From contig NZ_JAKKOT010000005.1 of assembly GCF_021739025.1 (NCBI RefSeq), positions 372,001 through 436,000 of the forward strand: 64,000 nt of DNA. The letters are read 5' to 3'. The DNA comes from Gordonia liuliyuniae. Lineage in GTDB: Bacteria; Actinomycetota; Actinomycetes; Mycobacteriales; Mycobacteriaceae. Of the stretch, positions 37,894-47,113 are shown piece after piece. Position numbers and translations under genes: made by a program. Within the stretch, counting starts at the first letter, position 1; each line of letters begins with the position of its first letter. The notes below the pieces were generated by a model. The model did no database searches, was not told the DNA's origin, and worked only from the letters and a program-made list of their open reading frames with translations.

Positions 37894-38700
37894 ATGCCTG
37901 TAGCTCCTCGTAACGCTGCCCGTGCCGTCGTGACCGGTGCGTCGTCCGGGATCGGGATGGCGCTCGCGCGGGAGCTCGCGCGTCGCGGCCACTCACTCAT
38001 CCTCGTCGCTCGACGCGGCGAGATCCTCGACGAGCTGGCTACGGAGCTCCGTAGCCGCTTCGACGTCGACGCGGAGGTGCGCGCGGTCGATCTGTCCGAT
38101 CTGGACGCGGTCGGCGTGCTGTGCGACGAGTTGCGTGGCCGCGACATCTCGGTTCTGTGCAACAACGCGGGTATCGCCACTTTCGGTCCGGTCGCCGACT
38201 CCGACTTCGAGTACGAGCGAGCACAGGTCCGATTGAACGCGAACGCCGTCCACGATCTCACGCTCGCCGTGCTCCCGCAGATGATCGCGCGAGGATCGGG
38301 AGGGATCCTGATGGTCGGTTCGGCCGCGGGCAACATGGCGATCCCGAACAACGCCACGTACGCGGCGACGAAGGCGTTCGTGAACACCTTCAGCGAGTCG
38401 CTGCGGGGCGAACTCAAGGACACCGGCGTCCACGTCACCCTGCTGGCTCCTGGGCCGGTGCGGACCGCTGAACCCGCTCCGGAGGATCAGTCGATCGTCG
38501 ACAAGATGGTGCCAGACTTCTTGTGGCACTCGTCCGAGAAGGTCGCACAGATGAGCCTGAACGCTTTGCGGCGCAACAAGATGCGCGTGGTCCCCGGCAC
38601 GTTGTCGAAGGCGATGTCGGTGGCGGGCGGTTACTCGCCGCGGGCAGCGGTCGCGCCGATCGTCGGCCGCTTCTACAGCAAGCTCGGCGAGGGCGACTGA
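37894..38700 (+). CDS. cmrA: Mycolate reductase CmrA (SDR family)
   Basis: A 268-residue short-chain dehydrogenase, the same length as M. tuberculosis Rv2509 and with long near-identical stretches by memory ([45 protein letters not shown]). Rv2509 reduces the 3-oxo intermediate to finish mycolic acid. The NADP motif is [11 protein letters not shown]; the catalytic Ser, Tyr and Lys lie in GSAAGN and TYAATKAF. It is beside orn, as in mycobacteria. TACCAT ends six bases before the ATG (leaderless-type). This is the best marker that the host makes mycolates. Confidence 0.9.
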   Translation: MPVAPRNAARAVVTGASSGIGMALARELARRGHSLILVARRGEILDELATELRSRFDVDAEVRAVDLSDLDAVGVLCDELRGRDISVLCNNAGIATFGPVADSDFEYERAQVRLNANAVHDLTLAVLPQMIARGSGGILMVGSAAGNMAIPNNATYAATKAFVNTFSESLRGELKDTGVHVTLLAPGPVRTAEPAPEDQSIVDKMVPDFLWHSSEKVAQMSLNALRRNKMRVVPGTLSKAMSVAGGYSPRAAVAPIVGRFYSKLGEGD

Positions 38701-38735
38701 CCCGCGCCACCCGCGTCGGGCATAGAGTCGATCGC

Positions 38736-39335
38736 GTGCAGGACAAACTCGTGTGGATCGACTGTGAGATGACCGGCCTCGATGTGGGCTCCGACAAGCT
38801 GATCGAGATCGCCGCGCTCGTCACTGACAGTGACTTGAACATTCTCGGCGACGGGGTGGACGTGGTGATCCACGCCGACGACGACGCGCTCGCCAACATG
38901 CCCGACGTGGTCGTGAAGATGCACGCCGACTCCGGGCTCACCGAGGAGGTCCGCGCCTCGACGGTGACGCTCGCACAAGCGGAGAGGATGGTGCTCGACT
39001 ATCTGCGCGAGCACATCAGCGGCGATGCGGCGGCACCTCTGGCCGGCAATTCGATCGCGACCGACCGGGGCTTCATCGCGCGCGATATGAAAGAGCTCGA
39101 CTCGTTCCTCCACTACCGGATGGTGGACGTCAGCTCGATCAAGGAACTGTGCCGCCGCTGGTTCCCGTCGATCTATTTCGGTCAGCCGCGCAAGGGTCTC
39201 GCCCATCGGGCGCTCGCGGACATCCGCGAGTCGATCCAGGAGCTCCGCTACTACCGCGCCGCCGCATTCGTGTCGGCGCCCGGCCCCGACGCGAAGAAAC
39301 TCGAGACGATCGTCGACGAGCTTCCGCCCGTCTGA
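38736..39335 (+). CDS. orn: Oligoribonuclease
   Basis: A 199-residue DEDDh 3'-5' exonuclease that finishes RNA decay by cleaving di- to penta-nucleotides and nanoRNAs such as pGpG. DEDD residues sit in [10 protein letters not shown] (first Asp and Glu), [11 protein letters not shown] and the [10 protein letters not shown] region (His, Asp). GTG at 38736 fits the family N-terminus; TAGAGT ends seven bases before it, so the mRNA is probably leaderless. The longer frame from 38523 overlaps cmrA. Context with cmrA matches Rv2509-Rv2511. Confidence 0.95.
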   Translation: MQDKLVWIDCEMTGLDVGSDKLIEIAALVTDSDLNILGDGVDVVIHADDDALANMPDVVVKMHADSGLTEEVRASTVTLAQAERMVLDYLREHISGDAAAPLAGNSIATDRGFIARDMKELDSFLHYRMVDVSSIKELCRRWFPSIYFGQPRKGLAHRALADIRESIQELRYYRAAAFVSAPGPDAKKLETIVDELPPV

Positions 39336-39376
39336 CCTGACGAATGCTCTGACGAAACACGCAGGTCAATAACCGA

Positions 39377-39407
39377 TTGGAAATTACTGCGCGGAACCGG
39401 CTAGAGT
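39377..39407 (+). promoter_or_regulatory. Putative tRNA-His promoter
   Basis: TTGGAA (39377-39382) and TAGAGT (39402-39407), 19-base spacer, about 50 bases before the tRNA. The surrounding 120 bases contain no other feature. Confidence 0.4.
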
Positions 39408-39457
39408 ATGAGCCTGGCTCGGCCAACAACGTGTGAACGTGAGAAGTCGGCGCCGAT

Positions 39458-39531
39458 GGTGGGTGTAGTTCAGTTGGTAGAGCACCAGGTTGTGATCCTG
39501 GCTGTCGCGGGTTCGAGTCCCGTCATCCACC
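39458..39531 (+). tRNA. tRNA-His (anticodon GTG)
   Basis: Acceptor arm GTGGGTG/CATCCAC with an extra G-1 (39458) opposite C73, the tRNA-His hallmark. The anticodon loop TTGTGAT gives GTG, and the T arm is GCGGG-TTCGAGT-CCCGT. CCA is not encoded. Confidence 0.96.
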
Positions 39532-39535
39532 CCGC

Positions 39536-39571
39536 AAGTGGGAGACCCTGCCCAGGGTCTCCCACTTTTTT
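39536..39571 (+). terminator. Rho-independent terminator after tRNA-His
   Basis: AAGTGGGAGACCCTG (39536-39550) pairs perfectly with 39553-39567 around a 2-base loop and is followed by a run of T. It is the clearest intrinsic terminator in the window. Confidence 0.95.
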
Positions 39572-39667
39572 GCCCTTCAACCCAGTATTTTTGCATGGCG
39601 ACGAACTCCGCTCGCCGATGCTGCACCATGGAGACGACACATCCTCGACCCGTCCCGGAGGCTTTCC

Positions 39668-40630
39668 ATGGCGACCATCGACCCGTCCTTCCCCACTGTC
39701 GCGCTCGGTACCTGGGCATGGGGCGATACCGGCGAGTCCGGCGACGGGATCTTCGGCAGCCGGTTCACCGAGTCCGACATCGCCGAGATCGTCGACCGCG
39801 GACAGTCGAGCGGTCTCACCTTCTGGGACACCGCCGCGATCTACGGAATGGGCCGGTCCGAGACGGTCCTCGCCCACGCACTGAGCGGCTACGAGCGCGG
39901 CGACTACCAGATCTCGACGAAGTTCACGCCACGCATCGCAGGCGACGGCGAGAACCCGGTCGCCGACATGCTGAACGAGAGTCTCACCCGGCTCGGCACC
40001 GACTATGTCGATCTCTATTGGATTCACAGTCCGGCCGACGTCGCGCGGTGGACACCGCAGCTCATCCCACTTCTGCAGGCAGGCACCGTCAAGCGGGTCG
40101 GCGTCTCGAACCACGACCTCGACGAGATCGAACTCGCGGACTCGATCCTGCGTCAAGCCGGATTCCGCGTCGACGCCGTCCAGAATCACTACAGCCTCCT
40201 GTACCGCAACTCCGAGCGCGCGGGAATCCTGGACCATTGCGCCGAGAACGGCATCGCCTTCTTCTCCTACATGGTTCTGGAGCAGGGCGCGCTCACCGGC
40301 GTCTACCGCCCCGACCACCCGCTGCCCGAGGGCAGCACGCGGGCCGCCGTTTACAACAGGATGCTCCCCCGGCTGAAGGCCCTGACCGATCTGCTCACGT
40401 CCATCGGTAACGGCCGAGACTCGTCGGCCGCCGATGTCGCCACCGCGTGGGCGATCGCGAAGGGCACCGTCCCCATCATCGGCGTGACCCGACCCGAGTA
40501 CATCGGCGACGCCGTCAACGCGACCGGCCTCGCCCTGAGCCGAGCCGAGATCGACGAGATCGAGACCCTCGCCGACAGCATCGGCGTCGACACCCGCGGG
40601 GCATGGGAGAACAAGATCTCCAGCGTCTGA
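39668..40630 (+). CDS. Aldo/keto reductase
   Basis: A 320-residue NADPH-dependent oxidoreductase with the AKR barrel. The tetrad is visible: Asp and Tyr in WDTAAIYGMG, Lys in ISTKFTPR, His in LYWIHSPAD. The C-terminal cofactor site GTVPIIGVTRPEYIGD follows. CGGAGG lies six bases before the ATG. It stands alone after tRNA-His and convergent with an MFS gene, so the substrate cannot be inferred from neighbours. Confidence 0.9.
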   Translation: MATIDPSFPTVALGTWAWGDTGESGDGIFGSRFTESDIAEIVDRGQSSGLTFWDTAAIYGMGRSETVLAHALSGYERGDYQISTKFTPRIAGDGENPVADMLNESLTRLGTDYVDLYWIHSPADVARWTPQLIPLLQAGTVKRVGVSNHDLDEIELADSILRQAGFRVDAVQNHYSLLYRNSERAGILDHCAENGIAFFSYMVLEQGALTGVYRPDHPLPEGSTRAAVYNRMLPRLKALTDLLTSIGNGRDSSAADVATAWAIAKGTVPIIGVTRPEYIGDAVNATGLALSRAEIDEIETLADSIGVDTRGAWENKISSV

Positions 40631-40641
40631 TGCGGCCAGCC

Positions 40642-40662
40642 AGCCCGCCGAGGCGTCGGGCT
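40642..40662. terminator. Short hairpin between convergent AKR and MFS genes
   Basis: AGCCCG (40642-40647) pairs with CGGGCT (40657-40662), with two more CG pairs inside. It overlaps the last codon and stop of the MFS gene. Weak. Confidence 0.4.
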
Positions 40663-41875
40663 ACCGACTCCGCAGCACCGTCGCGGCGCATCCGCCGGCG
40701 ATCACCGCGAGTCCGGCGACGAGGAGTGCCGTCGCCGTCCACCCCGCATGAATGAAGACGACGCCGCCCGCCCAACCGACCACGCTCGAACCCGCGTAGT
40801 AGAAGAGGTTGTACAGCGACGCCGCCTGCGCGCGACCGACTCTCGCTCGGGCCGCCGACCAGCCGGACGCGATCGAGTGGGCGCCGAAGAATCCGATGGT
40901 CAGGACGACGAGACCGACGATGATGACCGGCAGCGAGTCGACGAGCGTGATCAGCACGCCGGCCACCATGACGGCGATCGATACGAGCAGGACCGGCAGC
41001 CTCCCCCGCGTCCCCGCGATGATCCCGGCCCGGCGCGACGACCAGGTGCCCGCGAGGTAGGCGAGGAACAGGAAGGCGATGAGCGAACTCGGCAGCAGGA
41101 ACGGCGGCGCCTGCAATCGGAACGACAGGTAGTTGTACATCGTCACGAACCCGCCCATCAACGCGAACCCCTGCACGTATAGGACGAGCATCTGCGGACT
41201 GCGCAGGTTGGCCCACAGCACGTACGCGAGCGACGGGCGGTCCTCGCGGCGGGCTCGGCGGAAGCCGCGCGGGGCCGGTGTCAACAGCATGAACGCGGTC
41301 GCGGCCAGTGCCGACAGGACGACGACCGAGGCGACACCCCAGCGCCAGTCCAACCACTGGGTGAACGGCGCGGCGACGATCCGCCCCGACAGTCCGCCGA
41401 TCGTCGTCCCCGAGATGTAGGTTCCCGCCGCGACGGCGGTGTGCGCCGGCGCGATCTCTTCCTGCAGGTAGGTCATGGCGAGGGCAGGCAGGCCGCCGAG
41501 AGCCGCGCCTTCGAGCGCACGCAGGACGAGGACGCCGGTGAAGTTTGGACACACCGTCACCGCGAGCCCGAAAGTGGTGGCTGCGATCAGCGACAGCCGC
41601 ATGGCCGGAAGGCGGCCGATCCGGTCGGCGACGATCGACCACGGCAGCACCGCGGCGGCCAGACCGAGCGTGGCGACGGAGATCAACAGAGCCGACTGGT
41701 CGGCCGTCACGTCCAACGACTCCGAGATCTCGGGGAGAATGCCCTGCGGCGAGTACAGCTGGGCGAACGTGGCCACGCCTGCGCACGCCAACGCGAACAG
41801 GATCCGCCGATACTCGCTCGACCCCTTCGGGTGACCCGCCCAGGGCGACGAGAACGCGCGGAGAGTATCTGTCAC
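40661..41875 (-). CDS. MFS transporter (YnfM/arabinose-efflux type)
   Basis: A 404-residue, about 12-helix transporter. The typical loop 2-3 motif is ADRIGRLPAMRLS, and membrane segments alternate along the chain. The overall design (LYSPQGILPEIS near the start) resembles the YnfM branch of drug/sugar efflux permeases. GTG start with TAGCGT eight bases upstream. It is divergent from a LysR regulator, the same arrangement as E. coli ynfM/ynfL, so the pair probably forms an efflux switch. Ligand unknown. Confidence 0.88.
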   Translation of the reverse strand: MTDTLRAFSSPWAGHPKGSSEYRRILFALACAGVATFAQLYSPQGILPEISESLDVTADQSALLISVATLGLAAAVLPWSIVADRIGRLPAMRLSLIAATTFGLAVTVCPNFTGVLVLRALEGAALGGLPALAMTYLQEEIAPAHTAVAAGTYISGTTIGGLSGRIVAAPFTQWLDWRWGVASVVVLSALAATAFMLLTPAPRGFRRARREDRPSLAYVLWANLRSPQMLVLYVQGFALMGGFVTMYNYLSFRLQAPPFLLPSSLIAFLFLAYLAGTWSSRRAGIIAGTRGRLPVLLVSIAVMVAGVLITLVDSLPVIIVGLVVLTIGFFGAHSIASGWSAARARVGRAQAASLYNLFYYAGSSVVGWAGGVVFIHAGWTATALLVAGLAVIAGGCAATVLRSR

Positions 41876-41915
41876 GAGCGTCTACGCTACGAGCGCCGAC
41901 CATCCGACACCAATG

Positions 41916-41950
41916 CATAGATAGGCGTCGACGAATACGATATCGCTATG
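41916..41950. promoter_or_regulatory. Possible LysR operator in the divergent spacer
   Basis: CATAG (41916-41920) and CTATG (41946-41950) form an inverted repeat across the 92-base gap between the MFS and LysR genes, with AT-rich sequence (ATAGATAG, CGATATCG) inside. Suggestive only. Confidence 0.35.
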
Positions 41951-41967
41951 AGTGTTCCGGGACAGCT

Positions 41968-42888
41968 GTGAGTGAACTGACCACGTCGGCGCTGCGCGAG
42001 ATCCTCGCCGATCTGCCGTATCTGATCGCTGTCGCCGAGACCGGCGGCGTGACGGCCGCGGCGGACGAGCTGGGCGTCCCGCAGCCGACGGTCAGTCGCG
42101 GGCTGACCCGGCTCGGTGAACGGCTCGGTGCGCCGATGCTCGTCCGCGACGGTCGCGGCGTCGCACTCACTCCGGAGGCCACCGAGTTCCTTCCGTACGC
42201 GCACCGTGCGATCGACGCGACCCGCGCGGGGATCGAGTCGACCGCGCGGCGCGCTGACGAACGCGCGGACACGGTGTCGCTGGCGTTCCAGAACGACATG
42301 GGCCGGGTCGTGGTCCCGGCGTTGTTGCGCGCCGTCCTCGAACTGCGCCCCGGTGCCCGCTTCGATCTCCGACAGGGCTCGCGGACGTTGTGCACCGACG
42401 CGCTCGAGGCCGGTGACGTCGACGCCGCGATCGTCTCGCCGCCGTACGCGGGAGGGTTGGACGTGCAGACCGCCCGCTTGTTCGCCGAACCCCTCGTCCT
42501 CACCGTTCCGGCCGGTCACCGGTGGGCAGGCCGCGGTCGTGTCCGGCTGCGTGAGCTGACCGGGGAGCACATGGTTCAGTTGCGTCCCGAGTTCGGGCTC
42601 CGCGGCCACGTGGACGCACTGCTCGCACGGGCCGGCGCCGAGCCCGAGCGCGGATTCGAGGGCGAGGACCTGCACACGCTGCGCGGTCTGATCGCGGTCG
42701 GTCTCGGAGTCGCGATCCTGCCGCCCGCCGCGCCCGCACCTGCGGGGATCGTCGAACTGTCCATCGCGGACACCGCCGCCCACCGGGAGATCGGCATCTC
42801 TTGGCCTCGTGACGTCGCCTTCTCCCCCGCGGCGCAGACGATGATCGACGTCGCCGCGCGCACGTCGACCTGGTTGCCGCACGGCTGA
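41968..42888 (+). CDS. LysR-family transcriptional regulator
   Basis: A 306-residue LysR protein. The N-terminal helix-turn-helix is in about residues 13-70 (YLIAVAETGGVTAAADELGVPQPTVSRGLTRL is split over this span), followed by the effector-binding fold with VSLAFQNDMG and DAAIVSPPY. GTG at 41968 is used; the longer frame from 41545 reads antisense through the MFS gene. It is divergent from, and presumably controls, the MFS gene. The frame after its stop continues directly into a broken glycosyltransferase with no start codon. Confidence 0.9.
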   Translation: MSELTTSALREILADLPYLIAVAETGGVTAAADELGVPQPTVSRGLTRLGERLGAPMLVRDGRGVALTPEATEFLPYAHRAIDATRAGIESTARRADERADTVSLAFQNDMGRVVVPALLRAVLELRPGARFDLRQGSRTLCTDALEAGDVDAAIVSPPYAGGLDVQTARLFAEPLVLTVPAGHRWAGRGRVRLRELTGEHMVQLRPEFGLRGHVDALLARAGAEPERGFEGEDLHTLRGLIAVGLGVAILPPAAPAPAGIVELSIADTAAHREIGISWPRDVAFSPAAQTMIDVAARTSTWLPHG

Positions 42889-44247
42889 GCGGGCGCCGCG
42901 GTCGGTGCCCGCGCCCGCACCCCGGGATGGTGGGGCCGACCGGCGCTGGCCGTCCTGCTCATCGCCACCGCGGTTCTGTATCTGTGGAACCTGGCGACCA
43001 GCGGATTCGCCAACACCTTCTACGCGGCGGCCGCACGAGCCGGGTCGCAGAGTTGGACCGCGTGGTTCTTCGGAGCGCTCGACTCATCGAACTTCATCAC
43101 GGTCGACAAGCCTCCCGCCTCCCTGTGGGCGACCGGCCTGTCAGTCCGCATGTTCGGCATGAACAATTGGGCGGTGCTCGTCCCGCAGGCGTTGATGGGC
43201 GTGGCCTCGGTCGCACTCGTCTACTGCGCGATGAGGCGCACCTTCACCGACCGAGTCCACGGGACGACGGCCGGCCTGATCGCGGGCGCCATCCTCGCGT
43301 GCACGCCGGCCGCCGCATTGATCTTCCGCTTCAACAACCCCGACGCCCTGCTCCTACTGTTGATGGTGGCCGCCGGGTACGCATTGACCCGCGCCGTCGC
43401 GACGAACTCGACGCGCTGGCTCGCGCTCGTCGGGGTCACCCTCGGTTTCGCATTCCTGACGAAGATGCTGCAGGGATTCCTCGTGCTCCCCCCTTCGGTC
43501 TCGCATATCTGCTGATGGCGAACAACGCGTGGATCGCACGCATCGGCCAACTCGCGATCGCCACGGTGTCGATGATCGTGTCGGCCGGCTGGTTCGTGGT
43601 GGCCACGATGATCGTTCCGACGTCGGCCCGCCCGTACATCGGCGGATCCGCCGACGACACGTTCATGGACCTCGTACTCGGCTACAACGGTGTCGCCCGC
43701 CTCAGCGGCGGCGGTGGCGGTGGCGGCGCTGGTGGTGGCGGCGCTGGTGGTGGCGACGCCGTCCGTCCGACGGCGGCCTGTCGCGCATCGAGGGCGCTGC
43801 TGTCGTCGCGTGGGGTGGCTGGCTGCTCGTCACCGCACTGGTGTTCAGCTTCATGAGCGGAACCATCCACCCGTATTACACGTCGGCGTTGGCTCCGGCG
43901 ATCGGTGTGCTCATCGGTCTGGGCGCTGTCCTGCTCGTCGGCAGCCCACTCGGATGGCGCAAGACCGTCGTCGCCGCGATCGTCGCGGGCTCACTCGCCG
44001 GCTTCGCGGGCACGGCTGCCTTCTCGATCGCCACCGCGGCTACTGCGCACCAGGGGTCCATCCCGACCGCTGTCGAGACTTCCGCCGAATCCGGTGGCAT
44101 GGGCGGACCGGGCAGGGCGGGCAGGGCGGGCAGGGCGGGCAGGGCGGCGGCCCCGGCGAAGGAATGTCCGACAACGCCGAACTGGCATCGCTCCTGTATT
44201 TCACCGCGACGACGGTCGGCGGAACGACGGTGTACGCGCTCACGTGA
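42889..44247 (+). pseudogene. Degraded ArnT/PMT-like membrane glycosyltransferase
   Basis: The remains of a GT39-like mannosyl/aminoarabinosyl-type transferase. The first segment (42889-43515) reads in frame right after the LysR stop with no start codon: LYLWNLATSGFANTFYAAA, then VDKPPASLWATGL and RFNNPDALLLLLM. It breaks at a C6 tract (43488-43493); adding one base restores FGLAYLLMANN in the next frame (to 43856), which runs into a poly-Gly stretch. A third frame resumes with WGGWLLVTALVFSFMSGTIHPYYTSALAPAIG, and a fourth carries QGG repeats and GMSDNAELASLL before a stop. Parts between and after are missing. Several lesions make this a true pseudogene rather than a single sequencing error. 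Confidence 0.85.
44111..44146. repeat. 9-bp tandem repeat GGCAGGGCG x4
   Basis: Four perfect copies inside the pseudogene, encoding Gln-Gly-Gly repeats in one frame. Intact relatives carry Gly-rich loops at this point. Confidence 0.9.
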
Positions 44248-44356
44248 GGCGAGCGCGCGGGAAAGATTCTTTGGCCGACCTGTCGATTCTGCGGCTCCCC
44301 GTCCGTCACCATGGTGTCGAACCGCACGGGTTCGCCGCACCACACAGGAGGAAATC

Positions 44357-44701
44357 ATGAAGTACGCACTGCTTCTCATGGGACATGTCGATGACCCCGC
44401 GTGCGGTGAGGAGGGCGGCGCGACACCAGAGGAGTTCTTCGCGTTCGATCAAGAGATCACCGCCGCCCGTGTCGTCGTCAGTTCATTCGCCCTCGAAGAC
44501 GAACGCGTCGTCGTCCACACCGACGATTCGGGCGAGCGAGTCGTCGCGGCGTCCGGCCCGTTCGCCGAAGTCCAGGAGTTCGTCGGCGGCGGCTACATCA
44601 TCGACGTCGCCGACGTCGACGAGGCGATCGCTTGGGCCCGGCGAAGTCCGGGGTCGGCAGCAGGCGGCCATGTCGAGATCCGACCGCTCGCGCCGTACTG
44701 A
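44357..44701 (+). CDS. YciI/DGPF-domain protein
   Basis: A 114-residue YciI-like protein of the DGPF type (here ASGPFAEVQEFVGGGYIID), a ferredoxin-like fold. A strong AGGAGG lies upstream of the ATG. It ends three bases before an ECF sigma factor of the group regularly paired with DGPF proteins, so a regulatory or enzymatic partner role is likely; the biochemical function of these proteins is not settled. Confidence 0.88.
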   Translation: MKYALLLMGHVDDPACGEEGGATPEEFFAFDQEITAARVVVSSFALEDERVVVHTDDSGERVVAASGPFAEVQEFVGGGYIIDVADVDEAIAWARRSPGSAAGGHVEIRPLAPY

Positions 44702-44704
44702 CTG

Positions 44705-45967
44705 ATGGGTGACACCACGACGCGGCAGGCGTTGGCGGCCGTTGACCGAGACGACCGCTCTCGCCTGCTCGCCGCGTTGACGAGGCGGTTCGGCGATCTC
44801 GACCTCGCCGAAGACGTCCTCCAAGACGCGTTCGAGCAGGCCCTGACGTCGTGGTCGATGACCGGCGTCCCTGATTCGCCTGCAGCCTGGCTGATGACGA
44901 CTGCCAAGCGCAAGGCGATCGACACCGTCCGACGCGATGCGGTTCTCGCCACGAAACTCGCCGAACTCCACATCGAGTCGACGCGGGCGCCTGCTGCGCG
45001 GGAGCCGATCGATGGGTCAGTGATCGGCGACGACCGCCTCGGCATGTTTTTCGCGTGCACCCATCCGGTGCTGCGGCCGGAAGACCGGATCGCGTTGACG
45101 CTCCGGTTCGTCGGTGGGTTGAGCGCGCCAGAAGTCGCTCACGCGCTACTCGTTCCGACGCCCACGGTGCAGCAGCGGATCGTGCGCGCCAAGAAGCGGA
45201 TTCGGACGTTGGGCGTCCCGTTCAGCCCACCGGAGATCGACGAGCTGCCTGCTCGTCTCGACGTCGTGCTCCGCGTCGTGTACTTGATGTTCGCCGAGGG
45301 CTTCGCCCGGTCCGCTGGCGATGCGCACGTCGCCGACGACCTCGCCGCCGAGGCGATTCGTCTGGCCCACGTCCTCCACGGTCTGCTGCCATGCGCGGAG
45401 ACGGCGGGCCTGCTCGCGCTCCTTCTGCTCACGCACGCCCGGCGCCCGGCACGGCTGGACGACGTAGGTGGGCCGATCCCGCTGGGCGATCAGGATCGGA
45501 CCAGATGGGATCGGGCGTTGATAGCCGAAGGCGTCGTCCTCGCCGAGCAGGCCGCCGCAGACCCCGACGCCGGGCCGTACGCGGTGCAGGCATCGATCGC
45601 TGCCGTCCATGCGGAAGCGCGGACGGCGGCCGCCACGGACTGGCAGCAGATCGCCGTGCTCTACCGGATCCTGGAGTCGTTCGATCCGGGTCCGGTCGTG
45701 CGCGTGGGTCGGGCCGTCGCCGTGGGGCGAGCTTTCGGACCGCGTGTCGGCTTGAGAATGCTCGACGCGTTGGCCTCCGAGCCCGTTCTCGACCGGTACC
45801 GCCCGTTCCACATCGCCCGAGCCCTCACCCTGACCGAGCTGGGCGAGGCCGCCGACGCCGCCGACGCGTACCGCCGCGCCCGGCACTTGCCTGGGAACGA
45901 GGCCGAGGACGACTACCTCGCCGCCTTGCTCGCCACGTCGACGTCGCCGCGCGGGACGATCGGGTAG
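44705..45967 (+). CDS. ECF sigma factor, ECF42-like with C-terminal extension
   Basis: A 420-residue RNA polymerase sigma factor. Sigma-2 is recognised by RFGDLDLAEDVLQDAFEQAL, sigma-4 by LRFVGGLSAPEVAHALLVP and TVQQRIVRAKKRIR. Beyond residue about 180 a long helical, TPR-like extension (DUF6596) follows, which is typical of the ECF42 group and replaces an anti-sigma factor. The gene follows a DGPF protein, the hallmark partner. Its targets probably include its own operon. The stop lies one base from the convergent dehydrogenase stop. Confidence 0.9.
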   Translation: MGDTTTRQALAAVDRDDRSRLLAALTRRFGDLDLAEDVLQDAFEQALTSWSMTGVPDSPAAWLMTTAKRKAIDTVRRDAVLATKLAELHIESTRAPAAREPIDGSVIGDDRLGMFFACTHPVLRPEDRIALTLRFVGGLSAPEVAHALLVPTPTVQQRIVRAKKRIRTLGVPFSPPEIDELPARLDVVLRVVYLMFAEGFARSAGDAHVADDLAAEAIRLAHVLHGLLPCAETAGLLALLLLTHARRPARLDDVGGPIPLGDQDRTRWDRALIAEGVVLAEQAAADPDAGPYAVQASIAAVHAEARTAAATDWQQIAVLYRILESFDPGPVVRVGRAVAVGRAFGPRVGLRMLDALASEPVLDRYRPFHIARALTLTELGEAADAADAYRRARHLPGNEAEDDYLAALLATSTSPRGTIG

Positions 45968-45968
45968 C

Positions 45969-47030
45969 TCAGGCGTGCGGGTCGACGATGATCTTCACGT
46001 GCTGCTCGTTGTGGTGGATGAGCTGGTCGTAGCCGTCGGAGACGAGGCCGTCGAGCGTGATCCGTCCGGTGATGAACGGGGCGAGGTCGACCTTCCCGCT
46101 CTGTACCAGCGCGATTGTCGCGGGATGATCGTTCGAATAGCCGATGGTTCCGCGGAGATCGATCTCCTTCAGCACGAGTTTCGGCATGTCGACTTCGGGC
46201 TTATGTCCCCAGATCGACACGTTGACGATCACCGCGCCCGGCCGGACGGCGTCGAGGAGCATGTCGAGGACGACGGGCACGGACGAGCATTCGAAGCCGA
46301 CGTCGGCGCCCGCGCCGCCGGTCAGCGCACGCACTCGCGCGGCCACGTCGCCGTCCCTCGGGTCGAGGACTTCGTCGGCGACGCCTGTCGAGTGCGCCAT
46401 CTGTTTGCGCGCGTCCGACAGTTCGGAGATGTAGACGGTGAGACCTTCCGCCTTCAAGACGGCCGCGGTGAGCAGACCGATCGGCCCGGCGCCGCCGATG
46501 ATCGCGACCTGGCCCGCTCGCGCACCGGACCGCACATAGGCGTGGTGGCCGACCGACAACGGCTCGATGAGCGCCGCCTGGTCGAGCGGGATGTCGCCGA
46601 CCGGGTGCACCCACCGTCGCTGTACGACGATCTTCTCCGCCAGGCCGCCGCCGCGACCGCCGAGTCCGATGAAGTTCATGTCTTGGGACAGCTGGTAGTC
46701 CTGGCCGGGGCCGGTGTCGACTCCGTCGGCGATGATGTACGGCTCGACGACTACGTTCTCGCCGACCGACAGATCGCTCACCCCGTCGCCGAGCGCGGTG
46801 ATCGTGCCGGAGAACTCGTGGCCGATCACGACGGGCGCCGACTCCCCCGAGATCGGATGCGGGCAACCCGACGGGGGAATGAAGATGGGTCCTTCGAGGA
46901 ACTCGTGGAGGTCGGTGCCGCAGATCCCGCACCAGCCGACGTCGACGGCGACGGTCCCCGGTAGGAGTGTCGGCTCGGGGATGTCTTCGACGCGGATGTC
47001 GTTGCGGTCGTAGTAGCGTGCGGCTCTCAT
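45969..47030 (-). CDS. Zinc-dependent 2,3-butanediol-dehydrogenase-like enzyme
   Basis: A 353-residue medium-chain dehydrogenase. The catalytic zinc site is CGICGTDLHEF, with His and Glu in GHEFSGTI, and NAD-binding GGAGPIGLLTAAV. The loop SGCPHPISGESAPVVIGHEF resembles (R,R)-butanediol dehydrogenase and related acetoin/diacetyl reductases. It lacks the four-Cys structural zinc lobe of classical ADH. ATG at 47030 has TACCGT six bases upstream (leaderless-type); an in-frame ATG at 47084 is unlikely. Exact alcohol substrate is open. Confidence 0.85.
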   Translation of the reverse strand: MRAARYYDRNDIRVEDIPEPTLLPGTVAVDVGWCGICGTDLHEFLEGPIFIPPSGCPHPISGESAPVVIGHEFSGTITALGDGVSDLSVGENVVVEPYIIADGVDTGPGQDYQLSQDMNFIGLGGRGGGLAEKIVVQRRWVHPVGDIPLDQAALIEPLSVGHHAYVRSGARAGQVAIIGGAGPIGLLTAAVLKAEGLTVYISELSDARKQMAHSTGVADEVLDPRDGDVAARVRALTGGAGADVGFECSSVPVVLDMLLDAVRPGAVIVNVSIWGHKPEVDMPKLVLKEIDLRGTIGYSNDHPATIALVQSGKVDLAPFITGRITLDGLVSDGYDQLIHHNEQHVKIIVDPHA

Positions 47031-47113
47031 GGGTTCACGGTAGGTCCGGTGGTCGCCGTCACACCAGCATGCAACGCCTTGCAACCCCCGGACAGCGCGC
47101 TACCGTGCAGATC

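Noticed and set aside
42927-43856. Continuous 309-residue ORF in the glycosyltransferase region
   Set aside because: Only its second half matches the transferase; the first half is a shadow of the true frame, so it is part of the pseudogene rather than a gene.
43888-44247. Possible separate Gly-rich gene
   Set aside because: It is the C-terminal remnant of the same transferase in a shifted frame, without its own start or ribosome site.
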